Positions 39,855-48,941 of a DNA stretch of 64,000 nucleotides are shown here, piece by piece. A program made the position numbers and the translations under genes. Below the pieces are notes generated by a model. It was not told where the DNA came from, did not search any database, and saw only the letters and a program-made list of their open reading frames with translations. Position 1 is the first letter of the stretch. Every line of letters begins with the position of its first letter. Source of the stretch: Hydrogenophaga sp. (GTDB lineage: Bacteria > Pseudomonadota > Gammaproteobacteria > Burkholderiales > Burkholderiaceae_C); contig NZ_JAABRQ010000011.1 of NCBI RefSeq assembly GCF_011390835.1, forward strand, positions 50,747 through 114,746, in the 5' to 3' direction.

Positions 39855-40157
39855 TCAAATGATCGGCTGGTGCACCGTCACCAGCTTCGTGCCATCGGGA
39901 AAGGTGGCCTCTACCTGGATGTCGGGAATCATCTCGGCAATGCCGTCCAACACGTCGTTGCGGGTCAGTACATCGCGGCCTTCGCTCATGAGCTGGGAAA
40001 CGGTCTTGCCGTCGCGCGCGCCTTCCATCACCGCCGCGCTGATGAGCGCGATGGCTTCAGGGTAGTTGAGCTTCAGGCCGCGCGCCTTGCGGCGCTCGGC
40101 GAGCAGGGCTGCTGTGAAGATCAGCAGCTTGTCTTTTTCTCGCGGGGTAAGTTCCAT
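39855..40157 (-). CDS. ureA: Urease gamma subunit UreA
   Basis: Structural subunit of urease, 100 aa. It begins [40 protein letters not shown] and [20 protein letters not shown] are diagnostic. It is the first gene of the minus-strand urease run and is divergent from urtA. The ATG at 40157 is the standard start. Confidence 0.97.
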   Translation of the reverse strand: MELTPREKDKLLIFTAALLAERRKARGLKLNYPEAIALISAAVMEGARDGKTVSQLMSEGRDVLTRNDVLDGIAEMIPDIQVEATFPDGTKLVTVHQPII

Positions 40158-40187
40158 GGTCTTTCTGTGTCGCTGGCAGTGAGGTGT

Positions 40188-40202
40188 GCAAATTGTGCGC
40201 CA
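40188..40202 (-). promoter_or_regulatory. Candidate sigma-54 promoter for ureA
   Basis: On the minus strand TGGCGC-ACAAT-TTGC matches the sigma-54 consensus TGGCAC-N5-TTGC with one mismatch, keeping the -24 GG and -12 GC. It would start transcription about 20 bases before the ureA ATG. Confidence 0.5.
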
Positions 40203-40212
40203 GGCCGGTGCG
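40196..40212. promoter_or_regulatory. Candidate NtrC-binding inverted repeat
   Basis: TGCGCC-AGGCC-GGTGCG matches the NtrC consensus TGCACC-N5-GGTGCA at 10 of 12 fixed positions. It overlaps the -24 side of the ureA promoter and lies about 180 bp upstream of the urtA promoter, a usual enhancer distance. Confidence 0.5.
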
Positions 40213-40389
40213 TCGTGCCGCAGCACACGGGTGCCCGTATTTGGTGCGCAATCCGAAGCCCGTGGTGCGCGACCTCGCTTTGCGCACTTGGATGGGGTGG
40301 ACTTCCCTGCTTGTGCATGCGCTGCGGCCCCGCATCCGCCGGGCGTCAGGGTGCAAAGCAAGTGTCTCGGATGTTGCAGTGCAAAAAAC

Positions 40390-40404
40390 TGGCACAGGGT
40401 TTGC
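40390..40404 (+). promoter_or_regulatory. Sigma-54 promoter for urtA
   Basis: TGGCAC-AGGGT-TTGC is a perfect match to the sigma-54 -24/-12 consensus, 58 bp before the urtA ATG. This predicts nitrogen-limitation control of the urea importer through NtrC. Confidence 0.75.
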
Positions 40405-40462
40405 GAGGCTCCAGTGCGGTCCGCGTCGAACCGCTCCCCTCAACTACCCTGGAGTGCCACCC

Positions 40463-41734
40463 ATGATGAACCGCCGAGCCACCCTGAAAACCCTCACCGC
40501 TTCGATGGCGCTGGGATTCGCCACCCTGAACTCGGCCTATGCCGCCGACACCATCAAGGTTGGCGTGCTGCACTCCCTGTCAGGCACCATGGCCATTTCC
40601 GAGACCGTGCTCAAGGACGTGGCACTCATGACCATCGACGAGATCAACGCCAAGGGCGGCGTGATGGGCAAGAAGCTAGAGGCGGTGGTCGTCGACCCGG
40701 CGTCGAACTGGCCGCTGTTCGCCGAGAAGGCCAAGCAGCTGATCGACAACGACAAGGTGGCCGCGGTGTTTGGCTGCTGGACCAGTGTGTCGCGCAAGTC
40801 GGTGCTGCCGGTGTTCGAGGAAAAGAATGCGCTGCTGTTCTACCCCGTTCAGTACGAGGGTGAGGAGCTGTCCAAGAACGTGTTCTACACCGGTGCCGCG
40901 CCCAACCAGCAGGCTATTCCCGCAGTGGAGTACCTGATGAGCAAAGACGGCGGATCGGCCAAGCGCTTCGTGCTGCTGGGTACCGACTACGTCTACCCGC
41001 GCACCACCAACAAGATCCTGCGCGCCTTCCTGAAGTCAAAGGGCGTCGCCGATGCCGACATCATGGAGGAGTACACCCCCTTCGGGCACTCCGACTACCA
41101 GACCATCATTGCCAATATCAAGAAATTCGCCGCTGCGGGCAAGAAGACCGCGGTGGTCTCCACCATCAACGGCGACTCCAACGTGCCGTTCTACAAGGAG
41201 CTGGGTAATGCCGGTCTGTCCGCCAAGGACGTGCCGGTAGTGGCCTTCTCGGTTGGTGAAGAAGAGCTGCGCGGTGTGGACACCAAGCCGCTGGTGGGCC
41301 ACCTGGCTGCCTGGAACTACTTCATGTCGATCAAGAATCCGACCAACGCCGCGTTCATCAAGCAATGGAGCGACTACGCCAAGGCCAAGAACATCCCTGG
41401 CCACAAGGACAAGCCGCTGACCAACGACCCAATGGAAGCCACCTACATCGGTATCCACATGTGGGCCCAGGCGGTCGAGAAGGCCAAGAGCACCGACACC
41501 GACAAGGTGATTGCCGCCATGGCCGGCCAGACCTTCAAGGCGCCGGGTGGCTTCATGTCCACCATGGACAAGGAAAATCACCACCTGCACAAGCCGGTGT
41601 TCATCGGTGAGGTGCGGGCCGATGGCCAGTTCAACGTGGTCTGGAAGACGCCGGGCCCGGTCGTGGCCGATCCGTGGAGCGACTTCATCGCCGAGAACAA
41701 GGGCAAGAAAAATGTGCCCGAAATGAAGAAGTGA
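40463..41734 (+). CDS. urtA: Urea ABC transporter substrate-binding protein UrtA
   Basis: Periplasmic urea-binding protein, 423 aa. The signal peptide has a Tat-like start (RRATLK) and ends NSAYA-AD. The mature protein opens IKVGVLHSLSGTMAISE and contains AVFGCWTSVSRKSVLPVFE and YPVQYEGEELSKNVFYTGA, typical of UrtA. The ATG pair at 40463 is chosen because upstream starts run into the promoter. It is the first gene of urtABCDE. Confidence 0.96.
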   Translation: MMNRRATLKTLTASMALGFATLNSAYAADTIKVGVLHSLSGTMAISETVLKDVALMTIDEINAKGGVMGKKLEAVVVDPASNWPLFAEKAKQLIDNDKVAAVFGCWTSVSRKSVLPVFEEKNALLFYPVQYEGEELSKNVFYTGAAPNQQAIPAVEYLMSKDGGSAKRFVLLGTDYVYPRTTNKILRAFLKSKGVADADIMEEYTPFGHSDYQTIIANIKKFAAAGKKTAVVSTINGDSNVPFYKELGNAGLSAKDVPVVAFSVGEEELRGVDTKPLVGHLAAWNYFMSIKNPTNAAFIKQWSDYAKAKNIPGHKDKPLTNDPMEATYIGIHMWAQAVEKAKSTDTDKVIAAMAGQTFKAPGGFMSTMDKENHHLHKPVFIGEVRADGQFNVVWKTPGPVVADPWSDFIAENKGKKNVPEMKK

Positions 41735-41746
41735 CGGCTTGAGCTA

Positions 41747-41788
41747 AGCGAACGGATCCGCTCCGCGGTGGCGCGGGTCCGGTTCGCT
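41747..41788 (+). promoter_or_regulatory. Long hairpin between urtA and urtB
   Basis: AGCGAACGGATCCGC and GCGGGTCCGGTTCGCT fold into a stem of about 15 bp with one bulge. No U-tract follows, so it more likely stabilises the urtA mRNA or partly attenuates than fully terminates. Confidence 0.55.
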
Positions 41789-41859
41789 GGCTGACTTGTG
41801 TCTCGGCCGCAGGTGGCGCACCTGACGCCCGCCCGCCTGCCCCTCTGAAAGACGGACCC

Positions 41860-43458
41860 ATGCGTCTCCTCTTCCCTTCCTGGTGGTCAGCATGCCTGTG
41901 CGCACTCTGGCTGCTTTCCAGTCCGTTGGTGCACGCGCTCACTGCCGAACAAGCCCTCGCGCTGGCCCGTGGCGACAGCGACGAGCGCATCGCCACCATC
42001 AACGCCATGGCCGCGAGCCCAGATGAGCGCGGCGCTGCACTGTTGTCAGCGCTGGGTGAAGGTAGGGTGCGTGTGCAGGGCGATCAGGTGCTCATCGTTC
42101 TCGACGTCGACGCGAATGACGCCGTGACTGGCGCCGCCACCACGCTCGGCGATAGCGCCGAAGAGGTGATCGTGAACAACCGCATCCGCTCCGCCCTGGC
42201 CACAGCGCTGGCCGGCATGGAGCTTGTGGGCGGCACACCCCAGCGCCAGCGCGCCGCCGCGCTCACGCTGCAACGCAGCAGCTTTGATGAACCCGATGCC
42301 GATCAGTTGCCCATCATCGAGCGAGCCCTCGCGGCCGATCTGGACGCCGAAGCTCGGCAGACGCTCGAGCTGGCGCAGGCGGCGGTGCTGCTCGCCAGCG
42401 AAGACGCTGCCCAGCGCCTCGCTGCGGCACAGAAACTGGGCGAAGCGCGCAAGGCCATCGTACGGCCGCTGCTGCTGCAGCGCATGGAAAGCGAAGCCGA
42501 TGCCGAGGTCCAGGCGGCTCTGAAATCGGCGCTGGCCGGGCTCGACCGCTCGCTTGCGATCTCCAGCGCACTCGGGCAAGCCTTCACCGGCATCAGCCTG
42601 GGCAGCATTCTGCTGCTGGCGGCACTGGGATTGGCCATTACGTATGGCCTGATGGGTGTGATCAACATGGCGCACGGTGAGCTGATCATGATCGGTGCCT
42701 ACGCCACCTGGCTAGTACAGCGCATTTTCCAACAGGTTTTTCCGGACGCTTTCGACTGGTATTTGCTGGCCGCGCTGCCGGTGGCCTTTGCCGCGTCTGC
42801 CGCGGTGGGTGCGCTGATGGAGCGCACCGTGATCCGTTTCCTCTATGGCCGCCCACTGGAGACGCTGCTCGCCACCTGGGGTATCAGCTTGCTGCTGATG
42901 CAGGCGGTGCGCAGTGTTTTTGGTGCGCAAAACGTGGGCGTGGAAAACCCGGTGTGGATGAGCGGCAGCGTGGTGCTCATGGGCAACCTCACCCTGCCGT
43001 GGAACCGCATCATCATCATCGTGTTTGCGGCACTGGTGCTTGGCGGCGTGGCGCTGCTGATCGCACGAACACGGCTGGGTCTGTTCGTGCGCGGCGTGAC
43101 GCAGAACCGACCGATTGCCGCCTGCATGGGCGTGAACACCGCGCGCATCGATACCTACGCCTTTGCGCTGGGTTCGGGTGTGGCGGGTCTGGCGGGTTGT
43201 GCGCTGAGCCAGATCGGGAACGTGGGTCCCGACCTCGGGCAAAACTACATCGTCGACTCGTTCATGGTGGTGGTGCTGGGGGGCGTCGGGCAACTGGCCG
43301 GCACTGTCTACGCCGCGCTGGGGCTGGGCGTGCTCAACAAGTTCATCGAAGGTCAGGCCGGCGCGGTGTTGGCCAAGATCGCGGTGCTGGTGTTCATCAT
43401 CGTATTCATCCAAAAACGGCCTCAGGGCATCTTTGCTTTGAAGGGCCGTGAAGCATGA
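41860..43458 (+). CDS. urtB: Urea ABC transporter permease UrtB
   Basis: A 532-aa inner-membrane permease. It has a signal sequence and then an N-terminal domain of about 220 residues that is helical and Ala-rich, characteristic of proteobacterial UrtB. A LivH-like permease domain begins around residue 240, with GLAITYGLMGVINMAHGELI and GVENPVWMSG. The last helices end at QKRPQGIFALKGREA. The stop overlaps the urtC start (ATGA). Confidence 0.95.
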   Translation: MRLLFPSWWSACLCALWLLSSPLVHALTAEQALALARGDSDERIATINAMAASPDERGAALLSALGEGRVRVQGDQVLIVLDVDANDAVTGAATTLGDSAEEVIVNNRIRSALATALAGMELVGGTPQRQRAAALTLQRSSFDEPDADQLPIIERALAADLDAEARQTLELAQAAVLLASEDAAQRLAAAQKLGEARKAIVRPLLLQRMESEADAEVQAALKSALAGLDRSLAISSALGQAFTGISLGSILLLAALGLAITYGLMGVINMAHGELIMIGAYATWLVQRIFQQVFPDAFDWYLLAALPVAFAASAAVGALMERTVIRFLYGRPLETLLATWGISLLLMQAVRSVFGAQNVGVENPVWMSGSVVLMGNLTLPWNRIIIIVFAALVLGGVALLIARTRLGLFVRGVTQNRPIAACMGVNTARIDTYAFALGSGVAGLAGCALSQIGNVGPDLGQNYIVDSFMVVVLGGVGQLAGTVYAALGLGVLNKFIEGQAGAVLAKIAVLVFIIVFIQKRPQGIFALKGREA

Positions 43459-44642
43459 ACACGACGACCTCTGTGTCCCTCCCCACGCCTGGCCCCTTGC
43501 TCACCCGCAGCGGCTGGAGCACGTTCATCGTGGCATTGCTGGTGGTGTGCGCGCTGGCGCCGGCGCTCAACCTGCTGGTTCCACAGAGCAGCCCATTCCA
43601 CCTGAGCGGCTACATGGTCGGCCTGCTGGGCAAGATCATGTGCTATGCGATCGCGGCGCTGGCGATCGACCTCATCTGGGGCTACACCGGCATTCTCAGC
43701 CTCGGCCATGGCCTGTTCTTTGCGCTCGGTGGCTACGTGATGGGCATGTACCTCATGCGCCAGATCGGGCTGGACGGCAACTACAAGAGTGAGCTGCCCG
43801 ACTTCATGGTGTTTCTGGACTGGAAGGAACTTCCCTGGCACTGGGCGCTGTCCGACAGCTTCATCGCCACGTTGCTGCTGATCGTGCTGGTACCGGGCGG
43901 GGTGGCGTTTGTCTTCGGCTACTTCGCGTTCCGCTCGCGCATCAAGGGCGTGTATTTTTCCATCATCACCCAGGCCCTTACCTTCGCCGCGCTGCTGCTG
44001 TTCTTTCGAAACGAGACCGGTTTTGGCGGCAACAACGGCTTCACCGACTTCAAGCGCATTCTCGACATGCCGATTGCCACACCTGGCATGCGCATGGCGC
44101 TGTTCGTGATCACCGGCCTGACACTGCTGGGCTTTTTTCTCTGGGCACGCTGGCTGGTCAACAGCAAGTTTGGTCGCGTGCTGCAGGCGGTGCGCGATGC
44201 GGAGAGTCGTGTCATGTTCTGCGGCTACAACCCGCTGCCGTACAAGCTCACCATCTGGACCATCTCGGCGGTGATGTGCGGCGTGGCGGGTGCGCTCTAT
44301 GTGCCGCAGGTGGGCATCATCAACCCCAGCGAGATGAGCCCGGCCGCGAGCATCGAGATGGCGATCTGGGCCGCAGTGGGCGGGCGAGCCACTTTGATTG
44401 GTCCCATCATCGGCGCCTTCATTGTCAACGGTGCCAAGAGCTGGCTCACTGTGGCCTTCCCCGAGTTCTGGCTGTATTTCCTCGGTGGTCTTTTCATTGT
44501 GGTGACGCTGTTTCTGCCGCACGGCGTGGTGGGTCTGTTGAAGAAGCTGCGGGGAACCCGTGCCATCGCCTCGCCGACGCAAAGTGAGACTGAAAGCCAG
44601 CGATCCGCGAAAGCGGACGAGCGTGGGGGGGCATCCTCATGA
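43455..44642 (+). CDS. urtC: Urea ABC transporter permease UrtC
   Basis: LivM-like permease of 395 aa with about ten hydrophobic segments. Signature segments are IDLIWGYTGILSLGHGLFFALGG cut at conserved Gly residues, NNGFTDFKRILD and ESRVMFCGYNPLPYKL. The C-terminal 35 residues are polar and non-conserved (SETESQRSAKADERGG). It overlaps both urtB and urtD by four bases. Confidence 0.95.
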   Translation: MNTTTSVSLPTPGPLLTRSGWSTFIVALLVVCALAPALNLLVPQSSPFHLSGYMVGLLGKIMCYAIAALAIDLIWGYTGILSLGHGLFFALGGYVMGMYLMRQIGLDGNYKSELPDFMVFLDWKELPWHWALSDSFIATLLLIVLVPGGVAFVFGYFAFRSRIKGVYFSIITQALTFAALLLFFRNETGFGGNNGFTDFKRILDMPIATPGMRMALFVITGLTLLGFFLWARWLVNSKFGRVLQAVRDAESRVMFCGYNPLPYKLTIWTISAVMCGVAGALYVPQVGIINPSEMSPAASIEMAIWAAVGGRATLIGPIIGAFIVNGAKSWLTVAFPEFWLYFLGGLFIVVTLFLPHGVVGLLKKLRGTRAIASPTQSETESQRSAKADERGGASS

Positions 44643-45514
44643 CCCCAGACCTGATGGAAGAGGGCGCCTTGCGCCTCGAGCGCAGCTTGGTGACCAGTGG
44701 CGTTGGGCAAACTGAATCGGGCGGTCGCGAAGCGGGCTACGGCCGTGTGCACACCCCTGGCGAGGTGGACACCACCCATGGCCGCATCCTGTACCTGGAA
44801 GACGTGCATGTGAGCTTCGACGGCTTCAAGGCCATCAATGGCCTGTCGCTGGACATCGCGCCGGGCGAGTTGCGCTGCGTGATCGGCCCCAACGGTGCTG
44901 GCAAGACCACGATGATGGACATCATCACCGGCAAGACTCGGCCCGACAGCGGCCAGGTGTTCTTCGGCAGCACCATCGACTTGCTTCGCCATCGTGAAGC
45001 CGAGATCGCCGCGCTGGGCATTGGCCGAAAATTCCAGAAGCCCACGGTATTCGAGCAGCTCAGCGTGTTTGAAAACCTGGAGCTGGCGCTGGCAACCGAC
45101 AAACGCGTGCGCCACAGCATGGTGTTCCGGCTCACAGGCGAGGAGCAGGACCGCCTGGCCGAGGTGCTCACCACCATCCACCTGGCTGACCATGCGGCCC
45201 GCCAAGCCGGTCTGCTGAGCCACGGCCAGAAGCAGTGGCTGGAGATCGGCATGCTGCTGATGCAGGATCCCAAGCTGCTGCTGCTAGACGAGCCGGTGGC
45301 CGGCATGACTGACGAAGAGACCGAGCGCACGGCCCAGCTGTTCCTCGCGCTCAAAGGCAAGCACTCGCTGATGGTGGTGGAGCACGACATGAGCTTTATC
45401 CGCACGATCTCGGAGAAGGTGACGGTGCTGTGTGACGGCTCGGTCTTGGCCGAGGGCACGCTGGACGAGGTGCAGGCGGATGAGCGGGTAATCGAGGTCT
45501 ATCTTGGACGATGA
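44639..45514 (+). CDS. urtD: Urea ABC transporter ATPase UrtD
   Basis: LivG-like ATPase of 291 aa. Walker A is GPNGAGKTT, the Q-loop region is IGRKFQKPTVFE, the signature is an LLSHGQKQWLEI variant and Walker B is LLLLDEPVAGMTDEE. The first 45 residues are an unusual polar extension before YLEDVHVSF. The start at 44639 is taken from the ATGA overlap with urtC, though a later start is possible. Confidence 0.94.
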   Translation: MTPDLMEEGALRLERSLVTSGVGQTESGGREAGYGRVHTPGEVDTTHGRILYLEDVHVSFDGFKAINGLSLDIAPGELRCVIGPNGAGKTTMMDIITGKTRPDSGQVFFGSTIDLLRHREAEIAALGIGRKFQKPTVFEQLSVFENLELALATDKRVRHSMVFRLTGEEQDRLAEVLTTIHLADHAARQAGLLSHGQKQWLEIGMLLMQDPKLLLLDEPVAGMTDEETERTAQLFLALKGKHSLMVVEHDMSFIRTISEKVTVLCDGSVLAEGTLDEVQADERVIEVYLGR

Positions 45515-45594
45515 CCCCTTTTTGTCTGGAGTGTTGCTTGCTGGGCGAGACCCGGCATGCCACCCCTGCCAGCGCAGCCAAAGAAAGAAATGAG

Positions 45595-46293
45595 ATGCCA
45601 CTCCTGGAAGTCAGAGACCTGAATCAGTACTACGGCGGCAGCCACATCCTGCGCAACGTCAGCCTGCAAGCCGAGCTGGGCAAAGTGACGGTGGTGCTTG
45701 GGCGCAACGGCGTGGGCAAGACCACGCTGCTCAAGTCGCTGATGGGCCTGGTGCCGATCAAAAGCGGCAGCATCGCGCTGAATGGCCAGGCGATCGACCA
45801 GAAGCCGCCTTACGAGCGTGCCCGTCTAGGTGTCGGCTTTGTTCCTCAAGGGAGGGAGATTTTTGGTCGACTGACGGTGCAGGAGAACCTGCTCATGGGC
45901 TTGGCCACCAAGAAGGGGAGCGCCCCTGTTCCCAACGCGCTGTACGAGCTGTTTCCGGTGCTGCGGCAGATGCTGCATCGGCGCGGTGGCGACCTGTCGG
46001 GTGGCCAGCAGCAGCAGTTGGCGATTGCGCGTGCCCTGGCGGCGGGGCCCCAGCTGCTGATCCTGGACGAGCCCACCGAGGGTATTCAGCCCAGCATCAT
46101 CAAGGACATCGGGCGGGTCATCCGCATGCTGGCCGACCGGGGTGACATGGCCATCGTGCTGGTCGAGCAGTACTACGATTTTGCCGAAGAGCTAGCCGAT
46201 CACTATTTGGTGATGGAGCGCGGGGAGGTGATTGCCAGTGGGCCTGGCAGCGAGATGCAAAGTCGGGGCGTGCGCCAGCTGGTGGCGATCTGA
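45595..46293 (+). CDS. urtE: Urea ABC transporter ATPase UrtE
   Basis: LivF-like ATPase of 232 aa. It begins MPLLEVRDLNQYYGGSHIL. Walker A is GRNGVGKTTLL, the Q-loop is VPQGREIFGRLTVQENL, the signature is LSGGQQQQLAIARAL and Walker B is LLILDEPTEGIQPSI. The upstream in-frame ATG would add a Cys-rich stretch with no family match. It ends urtABCDE and is convergent with the receiver-TPR gene. Confidence 0.95.
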   Translation: MPLLEVRDLNQYYGGSHILRNVSLQAELGKVTVVLGRNGVGKTTLLKSLMGLVPIKSGSIALNGQAIDQKPPYERARLGVGFVPQGREIFGRLTVQENLLMGLATKKGSAPVPNALYELFPVLRQMLHRRGGDLSGGQQQQLAIARALAAGPQLLILDEPTEGIQPSIIKDIGRVIRMLADRGDMAIVLVEQYYDFAEELADHYLVMERGEVIASGPGSEMQSRGVRQLVAI

Positions 46294-46318
46294 GCCTTGG
46301 TGGCGTGGTGGGCTAGCG

Positions 46319-48004
46319 TCAGATCTCGTTCACCTTGGCCAGCAGCCCTTCGCCGCTCGGCGCCTTGTAGGCACCCGGCAGGGAAACCCCGCCGGCGGCG
46401 CGTCCGGTGTGGGACTGCTCGCCCAGACCAGCGTGGATCTCGGTCGTGCGATAGGTTTCGCGCAGTCCCTGAGCGCGCACCTTCAACGCCGCTTCGTCGG
46501 GAATGCGACTGGCGTAGCGGTGCAGCACGAGGTGGGCGGATTCGATCAACTTGGCGTTGAGGGTGGTGGCGCCGTGCTCCAGCAGCGCCTCGACCGCGCG
46601 CTGCGGATCTCCCTTCAGGCTCAGCGTCATGGCCTGTTCGGTGAATTTCAGGATCTCGGTGTGGGCGGCACGGATCCGGTTGATGAAATCGGGTCGTCCG
46701 GTGGCGGCGCAAGCCAGCAGTTCGGTGAGCGCGCGGCTGGTGCAGAAGCGTTGGCCCATGGTGTCGACCGCCGCGTCGACCTCGTAGAGCTGGATGCTTC
46801 GCATAGCCAGGCGTGTCATCAGGGCTAGCAGGTTGCTGGCCGATTCGAAGTCGAAGGAGGGCTCGAGAATGGTCTTGGTCAGGCGCCGCAAATCGTCCAG
46901 GGCCCGTGCGGTCTGGTATTCGTGGATGGCGAGCAGGCAATTGGCTACGTCGATCAATCGCTGCAACCGGGCACTGCCCGGCTTCTTGCCGGCCACGTGG
47001 TGCAGCTGCTCGATGGTGCGCATCAGGCCGCGCTGATCGTTGTTGTCCAAGCGCGCAAATGCCAGCAGCACCAGCGCCTGGGCGTCAAAGAGCTTGGAGT
47101 CCAGCCCGATGCGGGTGGCTCGGTCCAGCAACTCCAACCCCTCGGCTCGGTCGCCGGCGTAGTAGGCCATCATGCCGTGCTTGAGCAGGCGGTTGACCGA
47201 GCCCGGCGTGAGCTTGGTGGACATCTTGAAGGTGGCTAGAGCACTCTCAAAATTGCCCAGCTCGAACTGCGCGCGGCCCATGACGTCGTAGGCATCGGTG
47301 TAGCCCGGCTCGGTTTCGATCAGGTTCTGCAAGGTGGTCGTGGCGCGCGCCGGGTAGCCTTGCTCCAGCTGGGCTCGGGCCACGCCCAGCTTGGCCCAAG
47401 GCAGGGTGTTGGCCTCGACCACCGCTTCGTACAGCTGCTGGGCCTCGGTCAGTTGCCCGATGCGCAGCATGAGCTCAGCACCGATGCGTGCCGCATACAG
47501 CCAGTAATCGCCGCGCTCGGTGAAGCGCTGCTGGCACAGGGCCGCAGCCTCGGCGTATTGCTCACACTCGATGCTGCTGAAAATAGCCCTGAGCGATTCC
47601 TTGCGCTCTCGTGCCTGCTGGATGCGAACCGACAGCGTGTGGGCGGTGTGAGGCTTGAGCACGTAGGCATCCAGCGCCGACTCGGCCGCCTCTGCCACCT
47701 TGGCGTAGGTGGCTTCGGACGTGACCATCACGAACACGGTAAAAAAGGGCAGCAGGTTGTTGCGCCTCAGGTCATCCAGCAGCTCTTGGCCGGTAGTGTC
47801 CTCGCGCTCGAAGTACTGCTCGCAGATCACGATGTCGAAACTGGCCATCTCCAGCTTCTGCCGCGCGTCAGCCAGTTTGGGGCATTGCACGATGGTGCCT
47901 ACGCCAAACTCCTTGAGCTGCGACACCAGGATCGAGCGGGAGCGGGGATTGCCGTCGACCACCAGCGCACGGGTGCTCAGCAAATCGGAAACAGTCGCGG
48001 ACAT
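46319..48004 (-). CDS. TPR protein with degenerate receiver domain
   Basis: A 561-aa protein. Residues 13-120 fold as a CheY-like receiver, but the acidic pair is reduced to D17-G18 and the phosphoacceptor position holds Glu62 (DIVICEQ) instead of Asp. The conserved Thr95 and Lys117 remain, so it probably cannot be phosphorylated normally or is fixed in an active-like state. The rest is a TPR-like helical region, for example YTDAYDVMGRAQFELGNFES. No DNA-binding or enzymatic output domain is seen, so it may act through protein contacts. It lies downstream of ureD and convergent with urtE. Confidence 0.85.
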   Translation of the reverse strand: MSATVSDLLSTRALVVDGNPRSRSILVSQLKEFGVGTIVQCPKLADARQKLEMASFDIVICEQYFEREDTTGQELLDDLRRNNLLPFFTVFVMVTSEATYAKVAEAAESALDAYVLKPHTAHTLSVRIQQARERKESLRAIFSSIECEQYAEAAALCQQRFTERGDYWLYAARIGAELMLRIGQLTEAQQLYEAVVEANTLPWAKLGVARAQLEQGYPARATTTLQNLIETEPGYTDAYDVMGRAQFELGNFESALATFKMSTKLTPGSVNRLLKHGMMAYYAGDRAEGLELLDRATRIGLDSKLFDAQALVLLAFARLDNNDQRGLMRTIEQLHHVAGKKPGSARLQRLIDVANCLLAIHEYQTARALDDLRRLTKTILEPSFDFESASNLLALMTRLAMRSIQLYEVDAAVDTMGQRFCTSRALTELLACAATGRPDFINRIRAAHTEILKFTEQAMTLSLKGDPQRAVEALLEHGATTLNAKLIESAHLVLHRYASRIPDEAALKVRAQGLRETYRTTEIHAGLGEQSHTGRAAGGVSLPGAYKAPSGEGLLAKVNEI

Positions 48005-48110
48005 GGGTGTGGGTAAGGGCGGTCTCGGGGGGGCGAGCGACCATTCTGCCCAGCTAGCCACCGGCTGAAGCCGAAAACTGAACCGGAAATACCGCCCAGT
48101 CCGCGCCTTG

Positions 48111-48941
48111 TCAGACGCGCCAGATACGCGGTGCGGTGGGCACCAGGCCCCAGGCGGCGTGGCGCAGCGCCGCCCACGCGGACTGCAGTGACGCCATCAG
48201 AGGCTCCACCAGCGGCGCCACCGCGCGCACCACGAGCAACTGCGGTTGGGGGTAAGTGACGCCCCACCTCACACCGGCTGGTGCTGACTGGAGTGCCAGT
48301 CGGGCCGCTTCCAGCAGGCCTTCACGGCGTTCGCGGCCCATGGCGTACCCCGTGACCAGCAGCAGGCTGCCCAGGCAGCGCTGACCACCCAGGCCGAGGG
48401 GCGAGTTCATCAGACGTTGATCGCTGCCGTCCAGATGCGCCTGCTCCAGCCACAGACCGGGCATCTCCAGGTGTTGCTGAAACCGACCGTGGGTGAACGC
48501 CTGGTCGGCGCTGGGCAGCCCCAGCGCGGTCACGTCCCAAGCCATCATCTCGGCACTGGGCGCCAGCGTGAAGCGAAGCTGGTTCAGCGCCTGGCAGCCC
48601 GGGTAGGCCAGCGTTTCCAGCGGCAGCCATTCCAGCCGGGCGCCGGCGGCGAGGTCGATGCTCACGCGCTGGCTGGCCTGCAGCTCATCGCTGGCGTAGA
48701 AACGGGTCGCGCCCGGCGTGCTCACCAGCGCATGAGCCCCTTCGTCGACCCTCACCCGGATGTCCAGCTCATCGCCCCCGACCAGACCGCCCGGCGGATG
48801 CACGATCACGTTGTGGCAGATCGCCTCACCCTCTGGATACAGGCTCTTGAGGATGCGCAGGGGTCCGTTGTGCAGGTGCCGCACCACGGTGCGATCGCCT
48901 TGCCGCTGGTGGTGCAGTTCGAGGTGGGCCTGCCAGGCCAT
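48111..48941 (-). CDS. ureD: Urease accessory protein UreD
   Basis: Scaffold for nickel insertion into urease with UreF and UreG. It has 276 aa. GPLRILKSLYPEG, HNVIVHPPGGLVGGDELDI, STPGATRFYAS, RLEWLPLETLAYPG and LLVTGYAMGR match the family. It lies about 8 kb from ureA, beyond urtABCDE and the receiver-TPR gene. Its start shares one base with the stop of a nucleobase deaminase, tying it to the purine transport run upstream rather than to the urease genes. Confidence 0.95.
   Translation of the reverse strand: MAWQAHLELHHQRQGDRTVVRHLHNGPLRILKSLYPEGEAICHNVIVHPPGGLVGGDELDIRVRVDEGAHALVSTPGATRFYASDELQASQRVSIDLAAGARLEWLPLETLAYPGCQALNQLRFTLAPSAEMMAWDVTALGLPSADQAFTHGRFQQHLEMPGLWLEQAHLDGSDQRLMNSPLGLGGQRCLGSLLLVTGYAMGRERREGLLEAARLALQSAPAGVRWGVTYPQPQLLVVRAVAPLVEPLMASLQSAWAALRHAAWGLVPTAPRIWRV

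Larger units (their letters stand above)
40158..40462. other. 305-bp divergent regulatory spacer ureA/urtA
   Basis: This stretch holds no gene. It contains a sigma-54-type promoter for each direction, an inverted repeat resembling an NtrC box and two direct TGGTGCGC half-sites at 40,242-40,249 and 40,263-40,270, 21 bp apart (two helical turns). See the separate entries. Confidence 0.7.
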
